Of a stretch of 64,000 nt of DNA, positions 43,990-55,370 are shown one piece after another; position 1 is the stretch's first letter; each line of letters begins with the position of its first letter. The stretch is from Phymorhynchus buccinoides (Eukaryota; Mollusca; Gastropoda; Neogastropoda; Raphitomidae). The stretch covers positions 22,897,979 to 22,961,978 of the forward strand of contig CM065713.1 in NCBI GenBank assembly GCA_017654935.2, in the 5' to 3' direction. Position numbers and translations under genes: made by a program. The notes under the pieces were generated by a model. The model was given only the letters and a program-made list of their open reading frames with translations. It did no database searches and was not told the DNA's origin.

Positions 43990-44510
43990 CTGTTCTGTCC
44001 CTATCTCTGTTTCTCTCTTTCCTTCGCTTCATCAGCTTGCCTCTGGGTGTCTGTCGCAGTGTCTCTTCAATGAAAGAGAGGCAGAAAGAAAGAAGCAATA
44101 GATAGAAGAGGGGGGACATTGACAAAACAGACTGACAGGCCCAGACAGACCCAAAACAGAGGCCCCAAAAATCCAATAGTTACTTAGTGGAGAGAGAACT
44201 GTAGCATTCAAAGACTGTTTGTGTTGTGTGGAAAAAAAACAAGACACTTAGATGCAGAGAGCAGACGCAGCAGAGTGGGTGAGATGCTGAATTTGTTGTG
44301 GAAAGACTGAAAAAATAGGATTATTTTTTTTTTTAGATCTGTTAGTTACACATAGTTTAAAAAATCGGCGTTACCTCCAACAGAATAAGCCTGCTATGTC
44401 GCAGGCCCCAATAAGGTTCCCAAACTAAACTGGGAACACTAGCGGACGTCGGGGAAAATATTAGCCTTTAGTGTTTCAAAAAAAAGGGGGACCTGCCATT
44501 TGTGGTTTTG
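43990..44510. other. Unclassified stretch
   Basis: No gene seen. Confidence 0.45.
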
Positions 44511-44516
44511 TTCCCG

Positions 44517-46520
44517 TGCCAGATATGTCCTAGCAGTAGAAGCAGAAGTAGTAAATGGTGCCGGGGACCACAGTACTGTAATGGTTGGATGATTCATTAG
44601 GGGGTTCCCAGTGCTAGCTTATTGGTCCTAAAGTAGTAGAAAGTTAAGTAATGGGCCCCCCGGGACACAAAACTTGTAACAGTTGATGATTTCCATTAGG
44701 TCCCCAGGCTAGAGATGTCTAGCAAGTAGAGTTAGGTAATGGGCCTGGGACACAAAACCTGTAACGTTGATGATTCCATTAGGTCCCAGGCTAATATTGG
44801 TCCTAGCAGTAGAGACAAAGTAAGTAATGGGCCTGGGACACAAACTGTAACGTTGATGATTCCATTAGGTCCCAGGTGATAGGTCCTAGCAGTAGGAAAG
44901 AAGTAGTAATGGGCCTGGGACCAAAAAACTGTAACGTTTCTTGATGATTCCATTAGGTCCATCCCAGGCAGATAGTCCCCTTAGCAAAGTTAGAAAAGTA
45001 GTAATGGGCTGGGGGACACCAAACTGTAAATGGTTTGATTGATTCCATTAAGGTCCCAGGCTAGGATTTATGTTCCTAGCAGTTTAGAAGTATTAGTAAC
45101 TGGGCCCTGGGACACAAATGTAATGTTTGATGATTCCCAAAGGTTTCCCCAGGCTAGCTATTGTCATAGCAGTAAGAAAAAAAACGTAGTAACTGGGCAT
45201 GGGACACAAACTGTAATGTGATGATTCCATAAGGGGTCCCAGGCTTTAGATAGGATATGCTCCTACGGCAGTAGAAAGTAGTAAATGGGCCCCTGGGACC
45301 ACAAAACTGTAACCCGTTAATTGATTCCATATAGGTCCCAGGCTAGATATGTCCTAGCAGTAGAAGTAGTAATGGGCCTGGGACACAAACTGTAATGTTC
45401 GATGATTCCAATAAGGTCCCAGGCTAGGATTATGTCCTAGGGCAGTAGAAGTTAAGTAATGGGCCCTGGGACACAAACCTGTAATGTTAATGATGCCATT
45501 AGGTCCCAGGCTAGATATGTCCAGCAAGTTAGAAGTAGTAATGGGCCTGGGACACCAAACTGTAACGTTGATGATTCCATTAGGGTCCCAGGCCAGACGA
45601 GATGTCAGCAGTAGAAGAGTAACTGGGCGCTGCTTGGACACAACTGTAAACGTTTGATGATTTCCATGAGGTCCCAGGCCACCCAGAATGTCCTAGTAGT
45701 TAGAAAGTTAGTAATGGGGCCTGGACACAGGATGTAATGTTGATGATTTCCATAAAAGGTCCCAAGGGCTAGATTTATTGCGTTTGCCTAGCAGTAGAAG
45801 TAGTAATGGGCTGGACCACAGAACTGTTTTAATGTTGATGATTCCATAGGTCCCAGGCTAGAAATGTCCTCGCAGTAGAAGTAGAATGGGCCTGGGACAC
45901 AGATGTTAAATGTTGATGATTCCATAAGGGTCCCAGGGCTAGATATGTCCTAGCAGTAGAAGTAAGTAGTAATGGCATGGGGGACACAAACTGTATAAAA
46001 TGTTAATGATTCAATAAGGTCCCAGGATAGAATTGTACCTTAGCAGTAGAAAAATAGTAATGGGCCTGGGACACACCAAACTGTAATGTTTGATGATTCC
46101 ATTAGGTCCCAGGGCTAGGGCTAGATATGTTCCTGTAGTAGAGAAGAAGTAAGGTTAATGGGCCTGGGACACAAACTGGTAATGTGTGATTTGGATTCCC
46201 ATAACGTCCAGGCTAGATGATGTTCCTAGTAGTAGAAGTTACAAAAAGGTAATGGGCCCTGGACCACAAACTGTAAGTTCGATTATATGATTGATATCCA
46301 TAAGGTCCCAGGCTAGATATGGTCCCCTAGTAGTAGGAAAGTTTAAGTAATGGGCCTGGGGGAAAAAAAAAAAAAAACCACAAACTGTTTAAAAATGTTA
46401 ATGGATATTCCATTAATGGTCCCAGGCCTACGATATGTCCTAGCAGTAGAAATAGTTCATGGGGCCTGCGGGACACAAACTGTAATGTTTGTGATGATTC
46501 CATTAAGGTCCCAGGCGTCT
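44517..46520 (+). repeat. Minisatellite, about 78 bp unit, roughly 24 copies
   Basis: Consensus elements in order: GTAATGGGCCTGGGACACAA, CTGTAACGTTGATGATTCCA, TTAGGTCCCAGGCTAGATAT, GTCCTAGCAGTAGAAGTA. Substitutions are few. Almost all variation is one-base insertion or homopolymer stretching, so units measure about 76-95 bp. Confidence 0.93.
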
Positions 46521-46539
46521 GGCTGTGCAACATTTCGCA

Positions 46540-46885
46540 TGGCCTTTGGGTGGGAAAGGATCACGGGTATGGCTGCTTTAAAGGTAATGGGGCCCTCTGA
46601 CACACGGGATGGGACTATGGGCTTGGCAAACGTAGGCGGGCCTGGGGGAGCTAAGGGCCTCAGGGGCCACAACGGGATGGGGGACTATTGGGGCTTGGCA
46701 CGTTAGCTTGGGCTGGGGAGCTAAGTTAATGGCCTCTCAGACACACGGGGGATGGAAAACCTATTGGGCGCTGGTTACGTTAGCGCGGGGGCCTGGGAGG
46801 GGCTATTGGGTCCCCCTCAGACACACGGGATTGGACTATTGGGCCTGGGCACGTAGGCAGGGCCTGGGCCTTAATGGGCTACTTG
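46540..46885 (+). repeat. Second tandem repeat, about 60 bp unit, 4-5 copies
   Basis: Units of CAGACACACGGGATGG, ACTATTGGGCCTGGCACGTA and GGCGGGCCTGGGAGCTAA. It follows the minisatellite directly but has a different unit. Confidence 0.8.
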
Positions 46886-47265
46886 CCAGGACATACTAGG
46901 CCGACCCCCATCAGAGATCAGAAACATCAATTCAAAAATCATAACCGTGATGATGAAGATAAAGTTGTGGATCATTTTACATACCCTCTAAACCAGACCT
47001 GTTTTTACCCATAAACAAGGAAAGAAGTAGTTTTGGGGATTAGCTTGGAAAGAGGTAGTTTGCAGTGCAAAATGTTTGTAGTTTCAAAATTAATGTGTAA
47101 ACTGTTGGGGGAAAAAATGAGCAAAAAATCAACCAAATTTTAAAGAATTAATTTCAGTTTTTGAGAGTAGCAGAAAGGGTCCAATTGAGTAGGATACTAG
47201 TTAGTTACTTAGTACCTACTCGGAAACAAGAGTAAATAGGTTCTGTCGTATCTAACCCTTCAAGG
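46886..47265. other. Unclassified stretch
   Basis: No gene seen. Confidence 0.5.
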
Positions 47266-47269
47266 CATT

Positions 47270-47830
47270 GCAGAGACAGGGGGGGAGGAGGGAGAAACTG
47301 TGAGGGGGGGAAAGAGGACTGATGGATCGAGCGAGAGAGAGAGGAGAGAGATCAGAGAGGAGAAGAGAGGAGGAGAGGGAAAAGAGACTGAGACTGAGAG
47401 AAAAAGAGAGTGAGTGAAACGAGGGAGAGAGGAAGGAAGAGAGAGAGCTGGAGACCGGGGAGACCTGAAGGGAGGGCCGTGGAGGGTTGGAGATTAGGGG
47501 AACAGTGAGGAGGGGGAAGCGGAGCGTGAAAGGACGACGCTGGAGGACGGATCGGGGGTGGGCAGAGACCGGGAGGGGCTTGGGACGAGGGGGGGAGGGG
47601 GGCGAATGTGAGAGAAGACTGAGAGGAACAAGGTGGGAGGGACCTGGAGGGTGGAGGAGAGGGATGGACGGGAGGCAGAGAGGGAGGAGGAGGGAACGGA
47701 GGGAGGGGGAGGGATGAGGGGTTGGGACCACCCCCGTGAGGGGACACGGACGCGGAGAGAGCGGGGGGGAGAAGAGGGGAGAGGGAGGAGAATCCAGAGG
47801 AGAGCGGGACGACGGACGGGGGGAGGAGTC
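47270..47830 (+). repeat. Polypurine tract, about 560 bp
   Basis: Almost pure G/A on the plus strand (GAGAGAG, GGGAGGAGG words) with only scattered pyrimidines. Long apparent frames on either strand here are compositional. Confidence 0.9.
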
Positions 47831-48308
47831 AAGAATAAACAACCAGCAGTAGCAGGAGGAGGGAAATGCTTTTTACCCTGAGGTTGTAGTAGGTCTACAA
47901 CCAGAATCAATCTTGCAGCAATTTGTCTCTTATCTCCTAGGCCTTACAAGTTTACCACTCTTTTGCGCCTCTTCGATGAACTGTTTTCAGTTTCCCCTCT
48001 CTGATTAGAGAATGAAATTGCTTCATTAAAGTTTATGCCCTTTAGCAGGAAGAAAAACATAAAATCACGTGTTTTATAGACCACAAGGATACTACCAAAA
48101 CAAAAAGGAAAAGAAAAATGGTACACACTCGCGCACGCACACAACCACACAACACACAAAATCATTGGTGGTTTTTAAAATTTTTTGTTTAAAAAATTTC
48201 AGTGTAAACAAAAACTGCTTGATTTTGTTTTTGGGGTGATGCAAAATAGCTAGAGTGTTTGACTCTTAAAATTCCAAGTTTAAAAAAGAAGTTAGTTTGC
48301 TTTGAAAG
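47831..48308. other. Unclassified stretch
   Basis: No gene seen. CA-rich patch at about 48125-48160. Confidence 0.5.
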
Positions 48309-48361
48309 GGTGGGGGGGGGGGCGCCGGGGGGTGGGGGGGGGGGGGGGGGGGGGTGGGGGG
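48309..48361 (+). repeat. G-rich homopolymer block
   Basis: Runs of 6-22 G separated by single T, CGCC or T. Strong G-quadruplex potential, though run lengths in this noisy region are unreliable. Confidence 0.85.
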
Positions 48362-49078
48362 TGTTTCGGGGTTTGTTTTTTTTGTTGCCAAAGTAATTTT
48401 TTTAAGGGGGCCAAATGTTAAGCTTATATGCTTTTCATTGATTATTTTTATATTAAAATTAATTGGGCTAGGTTTGGTGGTGGGGGTCGTTCCGTTTTTG
48501 TTTTGTTTTGCTTGCATTTTTGTAACCTGTAGGACGGAAAAAATATAATAGTTTTTGTAAATTTGTAAAAATTACAGTTCAAAAGTGTGGTCTGTGTGGT
48601 GTTTTAGGCAGGCTTGTGTGGTGTACGACGATATGTGTGTGCATGGCATGTTACACGGCATGCAAATATGGTGTATTGTGCAATGCAGGCGTGTGTGTTG
48701 CATTGTGTCGTGACGGATTGGTGGTTTTTATGTATAGGCTTTTTATTAACTCCATTGGTTGTTGTGTGCTTGTGTGTCGTTTGGTGGGTTCTGTTGCGCG
48801 CGCCTTGTGGTGAACAGGATGCATGGTGAGACATTAAAAATGAACCACCCGAAGCGAATCATAATGGAAAAGTACATTAGCATGGGTGGCCCTGGGCAAA
48901 GTTCTCATGGTGATGCCCCCCATTATATGTCAGTTTTTCACCTAAATGGCAAGCCCGTACAAAATTAATTCCCTGTGGGGAGCGAGGGTTTAAAAAAAAA
49001 ACAAAAAGCAGCAAATGACATTGTTTAAGGATACTGACTTCTTCTTCTTCTTCTTTCTTTTCGAATCATCAGACCAGT
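48362..49078. other. Unclassified stretch up to the second gap
   Basis: GT-rich words at 48585-48790. No gene seen. Confidence 0.5.
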
Positions 49079-49578
49079 NNNNNNNNNNNNNNNNNNNNNN
49101 NNNNNNNNNNNNNNNNNNNNNNNNNNNNNNNNNNNNNNNNNNNNNNNNNNNNNNNNNNNNNNNNNNNNNNNNNNNNNNNNNNNNNNNNNNNNNNNNNNNN
49201 NNNNNNNNNNNNNNNNNNNNNNNNNNNNNNNNNNNNNNNNNNNNNNNNNNNNNNNNNNNNNNNNNNNNNNNNNNNNNNNNNNNNNNNNNNNNNNNNNNNN
49301 NNNNNNNNNNNNNNNNNNNNNNNNNNNNNNNNNNNNNNNNNNNNNNNNNNNNNNNNNNNNNNNNNNNNNNNNNNNNNNNNNNNNNNNNNNNNNNNNNNNN
49401 NNNNNNNNNNNNNNNNNNNNNNNNNNNNNNNNNNNNNNNNNNNNNNNNNNNNNNNNNNNNNNNNNNNNNNNNNNNNNNNNNNNNNNNNNNNNNNNNNNNN
49501 NNNNNNNNNNNNNNNNNNNNNNNNNNNNNNNNNNNNNNNNNNNNNNNNNNNNNNNNNNNNNNNNNNNNNNNNNNNNNN
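49079..49578. other. Scaffold gap, 500 N
   Basis: Exactly 500 N. Its right edge runs into repeat R1, as the left edge of the first gap does. Confidence 0.99.
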
Positions 49579-50215
49579 TACTTTCTTTTTTTTTTGAACG
49601 GTAATATATAAGCTTTAAAAACAAATGCTTAGTTACAATGAATTATTTTTCTACAAGTACACCATATTTGGTGCATCTAGAATAAATCTCAATTCTGCTC
49701 AAGGTCTCCACAAGTCGGGATGTGTTACGTCGAAGCCTGTCCGACATGATGTTGTTTTCTGCCATGTTCATGTTGATGTTTCGATCTTGTGAGTCGCACA
49801 AAAAGCTAAGGCCTAACCTGTCTAATGTTTGGGGTTGATGTTGCCCCTTTGAATAAGCTTATTTTGGTACCAATGCTTTGTTTATTGGTAAAAAAAAGAA
49901 AAAGTTATGGCTGTTGGATTCATCCAAACCTTGATAGGGTAACCTTGATCAACTTTTTCTTATATAGCTCATGTAAAAAAATCTATTTTAAAACGTCGTA
50001 ACTTTCTCAATTTTCGACCGATTTTGATAATTTTGGGGTCTTGTCGGGGCTCTTTCCATCATTTTAAAGGTACTTTTCGAGCTATAATTTTAAAACTTTT
50101 TCTCAATTTCGACCAATAAATTTCATTAGGATTTGACAAATAAATAAATTTAAAATAAAATTGTTTTATAACCATCCTAATTGTATTACAAGTACCTTGG
50201 TTAGGATCAATTTGC
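49579..50215 (+). repeat. Dispersed repeat R1, right part, cut by gap
   Basis: Reverse complement of 29735-30410 (GAACGGTAAT, CTACAAGTACACCATATTTG, CAAACCTTGATAGGGTAACC, GTCTTGTCGGGGCTCTTTCC). Clean compared with the 30 kb copy. Confidence 0.75.
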
Positions 50216-50514
50216 AGGACCCAGTTAATGCATCTTACAATGAAAATGCTTTTCGTTAGACACTTTCACTTTGCAGCAGAATCTTCAACGTGATGAACAT
50301 CATGAAGTTGGCTGAAGAAGAAGTTCAAAAAGAAGAAGTAGGTCTGGTTTCTTTCCTATTTGAAACAGGGCCACCTGCGACAGGGCCTAGCATTTCCCAC
50401 ACGGAAGTGCATCAGGAACACAGCCTAGTTATCGCCCTTTCACTATAAACGGTCCGAGTCCGCAGGTGAAAAATCACAAACAAAAACACATACACACAGA
50501 AACAATCAGCAGAG
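50216..50514. other. Unclassified stretch
   Basis: No gene seen. Confidence 0.5.
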
Positions 50515-50516
50515 AC

Positions 50517-50543
50517 AGAGAGAGAGAGAGAAGAGAGTCAGAG

Positions 50544-50578
<35 letters not shown>

Positions 50579-50692
50579 ACACACACACACATGAATGAAT
50601 GCGCATGTGCACACACACACACACACTGATGCGCGCGCACACACACGCACACACACACACACAGACCACATGCGTGCACACACATACATCAA
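50517..50692 (+). repeat. Compound (GA)n/(CA)n microsatellite
   Basis: GA repeats to about 50573, then CA repeats with interruptions to 50692. Confidence 0.95.
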
Positions 50693-51029
50693 ATTAAATT
50701 GTATACATAACAAACCACTCAGTGATAAAGTATTTTCAAAATGCAAGATTTATTCAAATAAATTTGTGACCATAGTTATATTCAGTCAGCTTTTTGCATT
50801 GCAAAACCTCATTGTCAATATACATACAGTGTACCAACAACTAAGAATCTTGAATAAAAACAAAGAAAACAAGAGGCAAAGCCTTCAAGGCTCACTCGAA
50901 CAGGCACATGTGGGACAACAACAAAGATTGAGGGGGGTGTCTAAAGTACAAAACTGCCAGTACAATTTTAAAGTACAAATGAAACTATCGTTAATGGATA
51001 CAACTAACAGGAGAAAAAGAAAAAAAAAG

Positions 51030-51105
51030 TAACCGTGCCGAGAATCGGACCCAGAACCCTTGGCATGACAGACAGACACTCTACCAATGAGCAATCGAGG
51101 CTTTC
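51030..51105 (-). tRNA. tRNA-like sequence with Pol III terminator, identity unclear
   Basis: The minus strand reads GCCTCGATTGCTCATTGGTA, GAGTGTCTGTCTGTCATGCC, AAGGGTTCTGGGTCCGATTC, TCGGCACGG. It has an A-box-like start, a B-box-like GGTCCGATTCTC, and a run of eight or more T shortly after. The acceptor ends and the anticodon stem do not pair convincingly. It may be a decayed tRNA gene or the head of a tRNA-derived SINE rather than a working tRNA. Confidence 0.35.
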
Positions 51106-51691
51106 AGTGTTGATGAGTTTCTTAACTCATGTTGCCTGTTGAATACTCTCTAACCCACTAATCTAAAATGTTATCTGTTTACAGTGTTGTTTTAAGTATT
51201 TAATTAACCAAATCATTATTGTTTGAAAGCTTGCATAATGTTAAAGTTTGAAGATTAGACCACGGACGCAACACATACACACACACACAACCGAACAACT
51301 ATCATACTATAGACTCACTTCGTGTTAACTTTGTTAACACGAGTGAGCCAAAAAGTGAAAAAGAAACGCGCACACATGTAGACATAAAAATTCAAGACGC
51401 AAGACCCCAAACCAAAATTGCAGAGACAAAAATTAGGAGAATGGACATTCAATCAACTCAATTTCATATAATGGTAAAATACCAGCCTTTAGCTAACCCT
51501 CCTGCATTCGCATTTGTTACATACAAAACTTCTTCTAGTGTTCAGATTCTTTCGCACATTTTCGGGAAAAAAACTGTCCCTTTTGAAGCACACGGAGCGC
51601 CATACAGTTACCATCGCATCACTGAGAGTGAGAAGCTTCTTCATAGTGTGTTTAGAACAAGCCAGAAGTTAGTGCGTGATGAAAATGCCAT
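51106..51691. other. Unclassified stretch with a short palindrome
   Basis: Contains the imperfect palindrome CTCACTTCGTGTTAAC / GTTAACACGAGTGAG at about 51315-51350. An open frame at 51441-51722 has no family resemblance and ends inside a repeat. Confidence 0.5.
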
Positions 51692-51807
51692 CAGAGGGGG
51701 TCTCAGAGTGGGGGCAAGCTAAGGGCGGCTTTTGGGCGGCTTGAATACACAGAGGCAACTTCCGGCTGGGCGGTTTGGGCCAACCGGAAGAAATGCAAGA
51801 GGGTTAA
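51692..51807 (+). repeat. Dispersed repeat, about 115 bp
   Basis: Near-copy of 19448-19562 (GGGGTCTCAGAGTGGGGGCA, ending GCAAGAGGGTTAAA). Confidence 0.65.
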
Positions 51808-52346
51808 AGTCATCAGCCTAATGAATGAATGAATCAATCACTCAATCCATTTCATTGCCTTTACACAAAGTAACGAAATTCGCTGCCTGGCATGCACATT
51901 TGTCAAATAACTTTGACACGACACAAGTAACGATTAGGAAAAGCAATTTTACATTTGAACCCCTCAACTGCCAGAGAAAATAGAAAAAAATAATTGGGTA
52001 AATCATGACATGAAAACAACTGATAGAGCCAATCTGAAAAAAATGGTCTGGGGATATTACTCTCTTGATTGTGTTAGATCAAAAGCCAGCATATGAGGGT
52101 TATTCCTCTTCATCTGATGACATCATCAGTGATGTCATCAGGTCAGAACGTAATACGTTGGTGGCAGTCAATTGGGGTTGTTTTTTTTTTAAACACACAC
52201 AGCACCGACAATAGCAATCCAACTCAATACTGAGCTCTAGATAATTGCTAAGAACAAGTGTTGTGCATAAAATTATAAAAGTATTATTCATAAACGCAAA
52301 TAATCGAAACTTAGTCGTCCAAACACACACACATACACAAAAACAG
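51808..52346. other. Unclassified stretch
   Basis: No gene seen. Small palindrome GATGACATCATCAGTGATGTCATC at about 52115-52140. Confidence 0.5.
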
Positions 52347-52742
52347 TGTAGAGTGGCACAGTGGTAGCGCGTTCGCTTCGTGTCAAGTAAACCCGAGTTC
52401 GAACCTGGGTACAGGGGATTTTTTCCTCTCACTTTGCACTAGGCCTTGCGGTCTGAACGTGGAGTCTTTCGGATGAGACGATAAACCAAGGTCCCATGTG
52501 CCCATGCACTTAGCACACGTTAAACCCAGTGGCAACGAAAAAGTTGTCATTTGGTCAAAATTTACCCCCCTCCCCCGTTTCCTTCCTCATCAGTCACACA
52601 AACGCATGCAACAAACAAAAAAATAAAAAATTGGGTGGCGCGCCTCTGGCTGCGACGCGCTCTCCGTGTTGGGAGCAACCCGAATTTCACAGAGACACCT
52701 CTGTGACAATAATGTACCTAATCTAACCTAATCTAATCTAAC
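52347..52742 (+). mobile_element. tRNA-derived SINE (family 3), best-preserved copy
   Basis: A-box-like GTGGCACAGTGGTAGCGCG and B box GAGTTCGAACC in standard spacing. Then GTACAGGGGATTTTTTCCTC, TCGGATGAGACGATAAACC, a pyrimidine stretch, GGCGCGCCTCTGGCTGCGAC and a tail of CTAATCTAACCTAATCTAAT. About 395 bp. Confidence 0.9.
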
Positions 52743-53008
52743 AAACACACACATTATAGGAAAGAGAATGCTGATTTGATGTTCACAAATATGCACATAC
52801 TCTTCGTACAATGTCTTTTAGTTGTGCAGTTACCAAAACATAGAACAAAATTGTAACTGAAACAACCCCTTCTACACACTATTCCAAAATGCATTCTAAA
52901 GCACACGGCTGTGTTCAAAACAGATGTCAATAAGATAAGATTGTTAACTCCCCCAAAAAGACGGAGCAAACTTCATTAGGTAAAATATTTGATTAACTTG
53001 AACTTCAC

Positions 53009-53254
53009 ACGTTATTATTAGGTACTTTATAGTCACAGAGGCGTGTCTGTGAAATTCGGGTTGCTCCCACCTGGAGAGCGCGTCGCAGCCAGAGGCGCGC
53101 CACCCAAATTTTTATTATATTTAATTTTTTTTTTTTGCATGCGATTTTTGTCACTGATGAGGGGGGGGGGGGGGGGGGTAATTTTTTTTTTACCAAATGA
53201 CAACTTTTTCGTTGCCACTGGGTTTAACGTATGCTAAGTGCATGGCATGGGCAC

Positions 53255-53288
<34 letters not shown>

Positions 53289-53414
53289 TCCACGTTCAGA
53301 CCGTTAAGGCCTAGTGCAGAGTGAGAGGAAAAAATCCCCTGTACCCAGGTTCGAACTCGGGTTTACTCGACACGAAGCGAACGCGATACCACTGTCGCTG
53401 TGCCACTCTACACA
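53009..53414 (-). mobile_element. tRNA-derived SINE (family 3), inverted neighbour
   Basis: Opposite orientation to the copy 270 bp to its left, so the two tails face each other. Contains a G18 run (53161-53178) at the place where the other copies have C/G runs. Confidence 0.88.
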
Positions 53415-53573
53415 CGTTGGACGCACACCCACTACTTGTGAGATATCAAAACAAAAAAACACATTTTGATTTAGGTCCCCTGTATCAGTGTACACGTGGT
53501 TTCGGAATTAACCCTTTGAAATTGAAGTAACATCAAAATCAAGAGACACATAAAACAGAACATCGTCGGTGAC

Positions 53574-53966
53574 ATTCACAAACCTCGTATCTCGATTTTT
53601 GGGGGGTTTGAGTTAGATACATAGTCAGTTCTCTTCATTTTTCCCACCACCTTCCACCAAAAGCTCGTATCTCTAACGACTTTCTATCTGGGGTAAATGA
53701 GGTTGTGAAAATAGAAGAAAAACTCGTAAGTCCCAAATTCAGATCTAGTTAAGGACAAAAACCTCGTATCTTCGTTCTTTTCAAGTCTAACAAAACGTTT
53801 TCAGTAATTTTAACAGAATGCAGGACTTAACTCGCAATATCTCAAACAACATATTCATCATAGTTAATCAATTGTGGTCCAGCGCAGTTACTTTTTAAAA
53901 CAGTTAAATTCGTTTTTTCTCAAAACTACCAACATTGAGATATGAGGTTTGTGAATGTCACCGACG
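53574..53966. mobile_element. MITE with about 30 bp terminal inverted repeats
   Basis: Starts CGTCGGTGACATTCACAAAC CTCGTATCTC and ends with the inverse GAGATATGAGGTTTGTGAATG TCACCGACG, one mismatch. ACAT flanks both ends. The interior repeats the CTCGTATCT motif. 393 bp, no coding capacity; superfamily not assigned. Confidence 0.85.
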
Positions 53967-54156
53967 ACATGACAAACCCTTAGCGCATACATGTACACAC
54001 ACACATACATGGAACACCAGTGCGGAACCCCCATAAATAAGGAAAAAAATAAACGGACACATTGCACGCGTCAGTATTTCGAACATGGAAACATGCATTA
54101 ATTTTTGTCTTTTTCTTTCATTTACTTTCTTCTGCATTCCATCAGGCCATATGGCC

Positions 54157-54460
54157 ATAATGGGTGAGGTACGTATGTGTCCGGTTTTCAGTTTTCACTG
54201 GTCTCCCCACTGCGTACAGCCGACACATTCCGATTTCGGAGGAGCTCAAAAGAGAAAAAATGATTTGGAAGATTTTGTTTTGAAAAAGGCAGGAGAATGG
54301 ACCGCCAATAAGTCAGAAAGATAGTAGATGATAGAAAGCAAAAGGGAAAAGGGCAGAGTCAAAGAGAGTGGCAGATTAGAGGAAGTTACAAGCACAGAAC
54401 TTCCAGAAGGTGGGGGAACTATTTGTACAAAAGACCCCCCGGTATCCCCACGGGGAGATT
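54157..54460 (+). mobile_element. SINE-like element 5b
   Basis: Head block TGTGTCCGGTTTTCAGTTTT, middle GATAGTAGATGATAGAAAGC, end CTTCCAGAAGGTGGGGGAAC. Confidence 0.75.
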
Positions 54461-54574
54461 CTTTTACTTATAAACAGGTTTCTGTGCATAACTTCCGCAC
54501 ATATCTGCACACAGTGTTGCCTTCGTGTATTCGAAAAAATTGCAAAATAATTTTTTTCAATCTATAAAATATTC

Positions 54575-55012
54575 GGTAAAGGTCAAGATGTGCCACCCCC
54601 CCCCCCCCCCCCCCTGCATTTCTCGGTTAATTGTATTTTTCCGTTTTTGCCTTTCTTACCATACATAAAGCTGTATTTTAGGAACATTTTGAGCTAATTA
54701 CCTTTTTGGAATACTAACCCTAACCCTAGCCCTAAACCTAACCCTAACCCCCCCCCCCACTATGTACTGCAGTACACCGCGATTTGTCACAGTTGTGGTT
54801 CGTTGCGTTTTTCCGTCTTATAGGGTTGGGGGTAGGTTTAGGGTTAGGGTTAGGGGGTTAGGGTTAGGGCTAGGGATAGGGTTAGTATTCCAAAAAGGTT
54901 ATTAGCTAAAAATGTTCCTAAAATACAGCTTTATGTATGGTAAGAAAGGCAATCACGGAAAAATACAATTAACCGAGAAATGTAGGGGGGGTGGCACATC
55001 TTTACCTTTACC
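54575..55012. mobile_element. Foldback element carrying telomere-like repeats
   Basis: The outer arms are inverted repeats: GGTAAAGGTCAAGATGTGCC at the start and GGCACATCTTTACCTTTACC at the end. Then C/G homopolymers, then CTCGGTTAATTGTATTTTTC and its inverse. Inside, one arm has CCTAACCCTAACC-type repeats (54713-54750) and the other GGGTTAGGGTTAGGG-type repeats (54828-54885), around a unique core of about 75 bp. No coding capacity. Confidence 0.85.
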
Positions 55013-55106
55013 AAAGATTCATACTTAAGAGTAAAAAAAAAATTAAACAAACAACAAAAAACAACCAAAAGCTCAATTCACAAGTGGGATTTTTTTTCTC
55101 CCTCAA
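55013..55106. other. Short unclassified spacer
   Basis: Nothing recognised. Confidence 0.5.
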
Positions 55107-55370
55107 GAAAAAAGATTGTATAGGGGAAGATAAGCATCCGGTCTCTTTTCCCTATATGAGTAGTGAGGACAGAAACACTGGTTATGTCCCTTTTAAACAG
55201 GACACATTTTACACATCAATAGGCCAGTTGAATTCTCCGTTCAAGTTCCAGTCTGAGTTTTTGGATAGCCTCCACTGTGAATAGTGTACACGTCCCCACT
55301 AACGATAACTCTATCAGCCCGGTTCGCCGAGCTCTTAAGTAATCCATCTTACCCTTTTAGAATATCTTTG
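55107..55370 (-). mobile_element. CAAAGA foldback element
   Basis: Same body as 13737-13998 in inverse orientation (CTTACCCTTTTAGAATATCT then TTG at the right end). Confidence 0.75.

Noticed and set aside
44517..46520. Open frames on the minus strand with repeated residues as a repeat protein
   Set aside because: Frames shift from unit to unit and follow the minisatellite; no start or conserved frame.
47252..47910. 196- and 138-residue Ser/Pro-rich open frames
   Set aside because: Compositional artefacts of the polypurine tract.
51441..51722. 93-residue hypothetical protein
   Set aside because: No recognisable domain or homologue in the window, and its end lies within a dispersed repeat.
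54713..54885. Telomeric repeats as a true chromosome end or fusion point
   Set aside because: They sit inside a bounded foldback element with a second copy 8 kb away and sequence on both sides.
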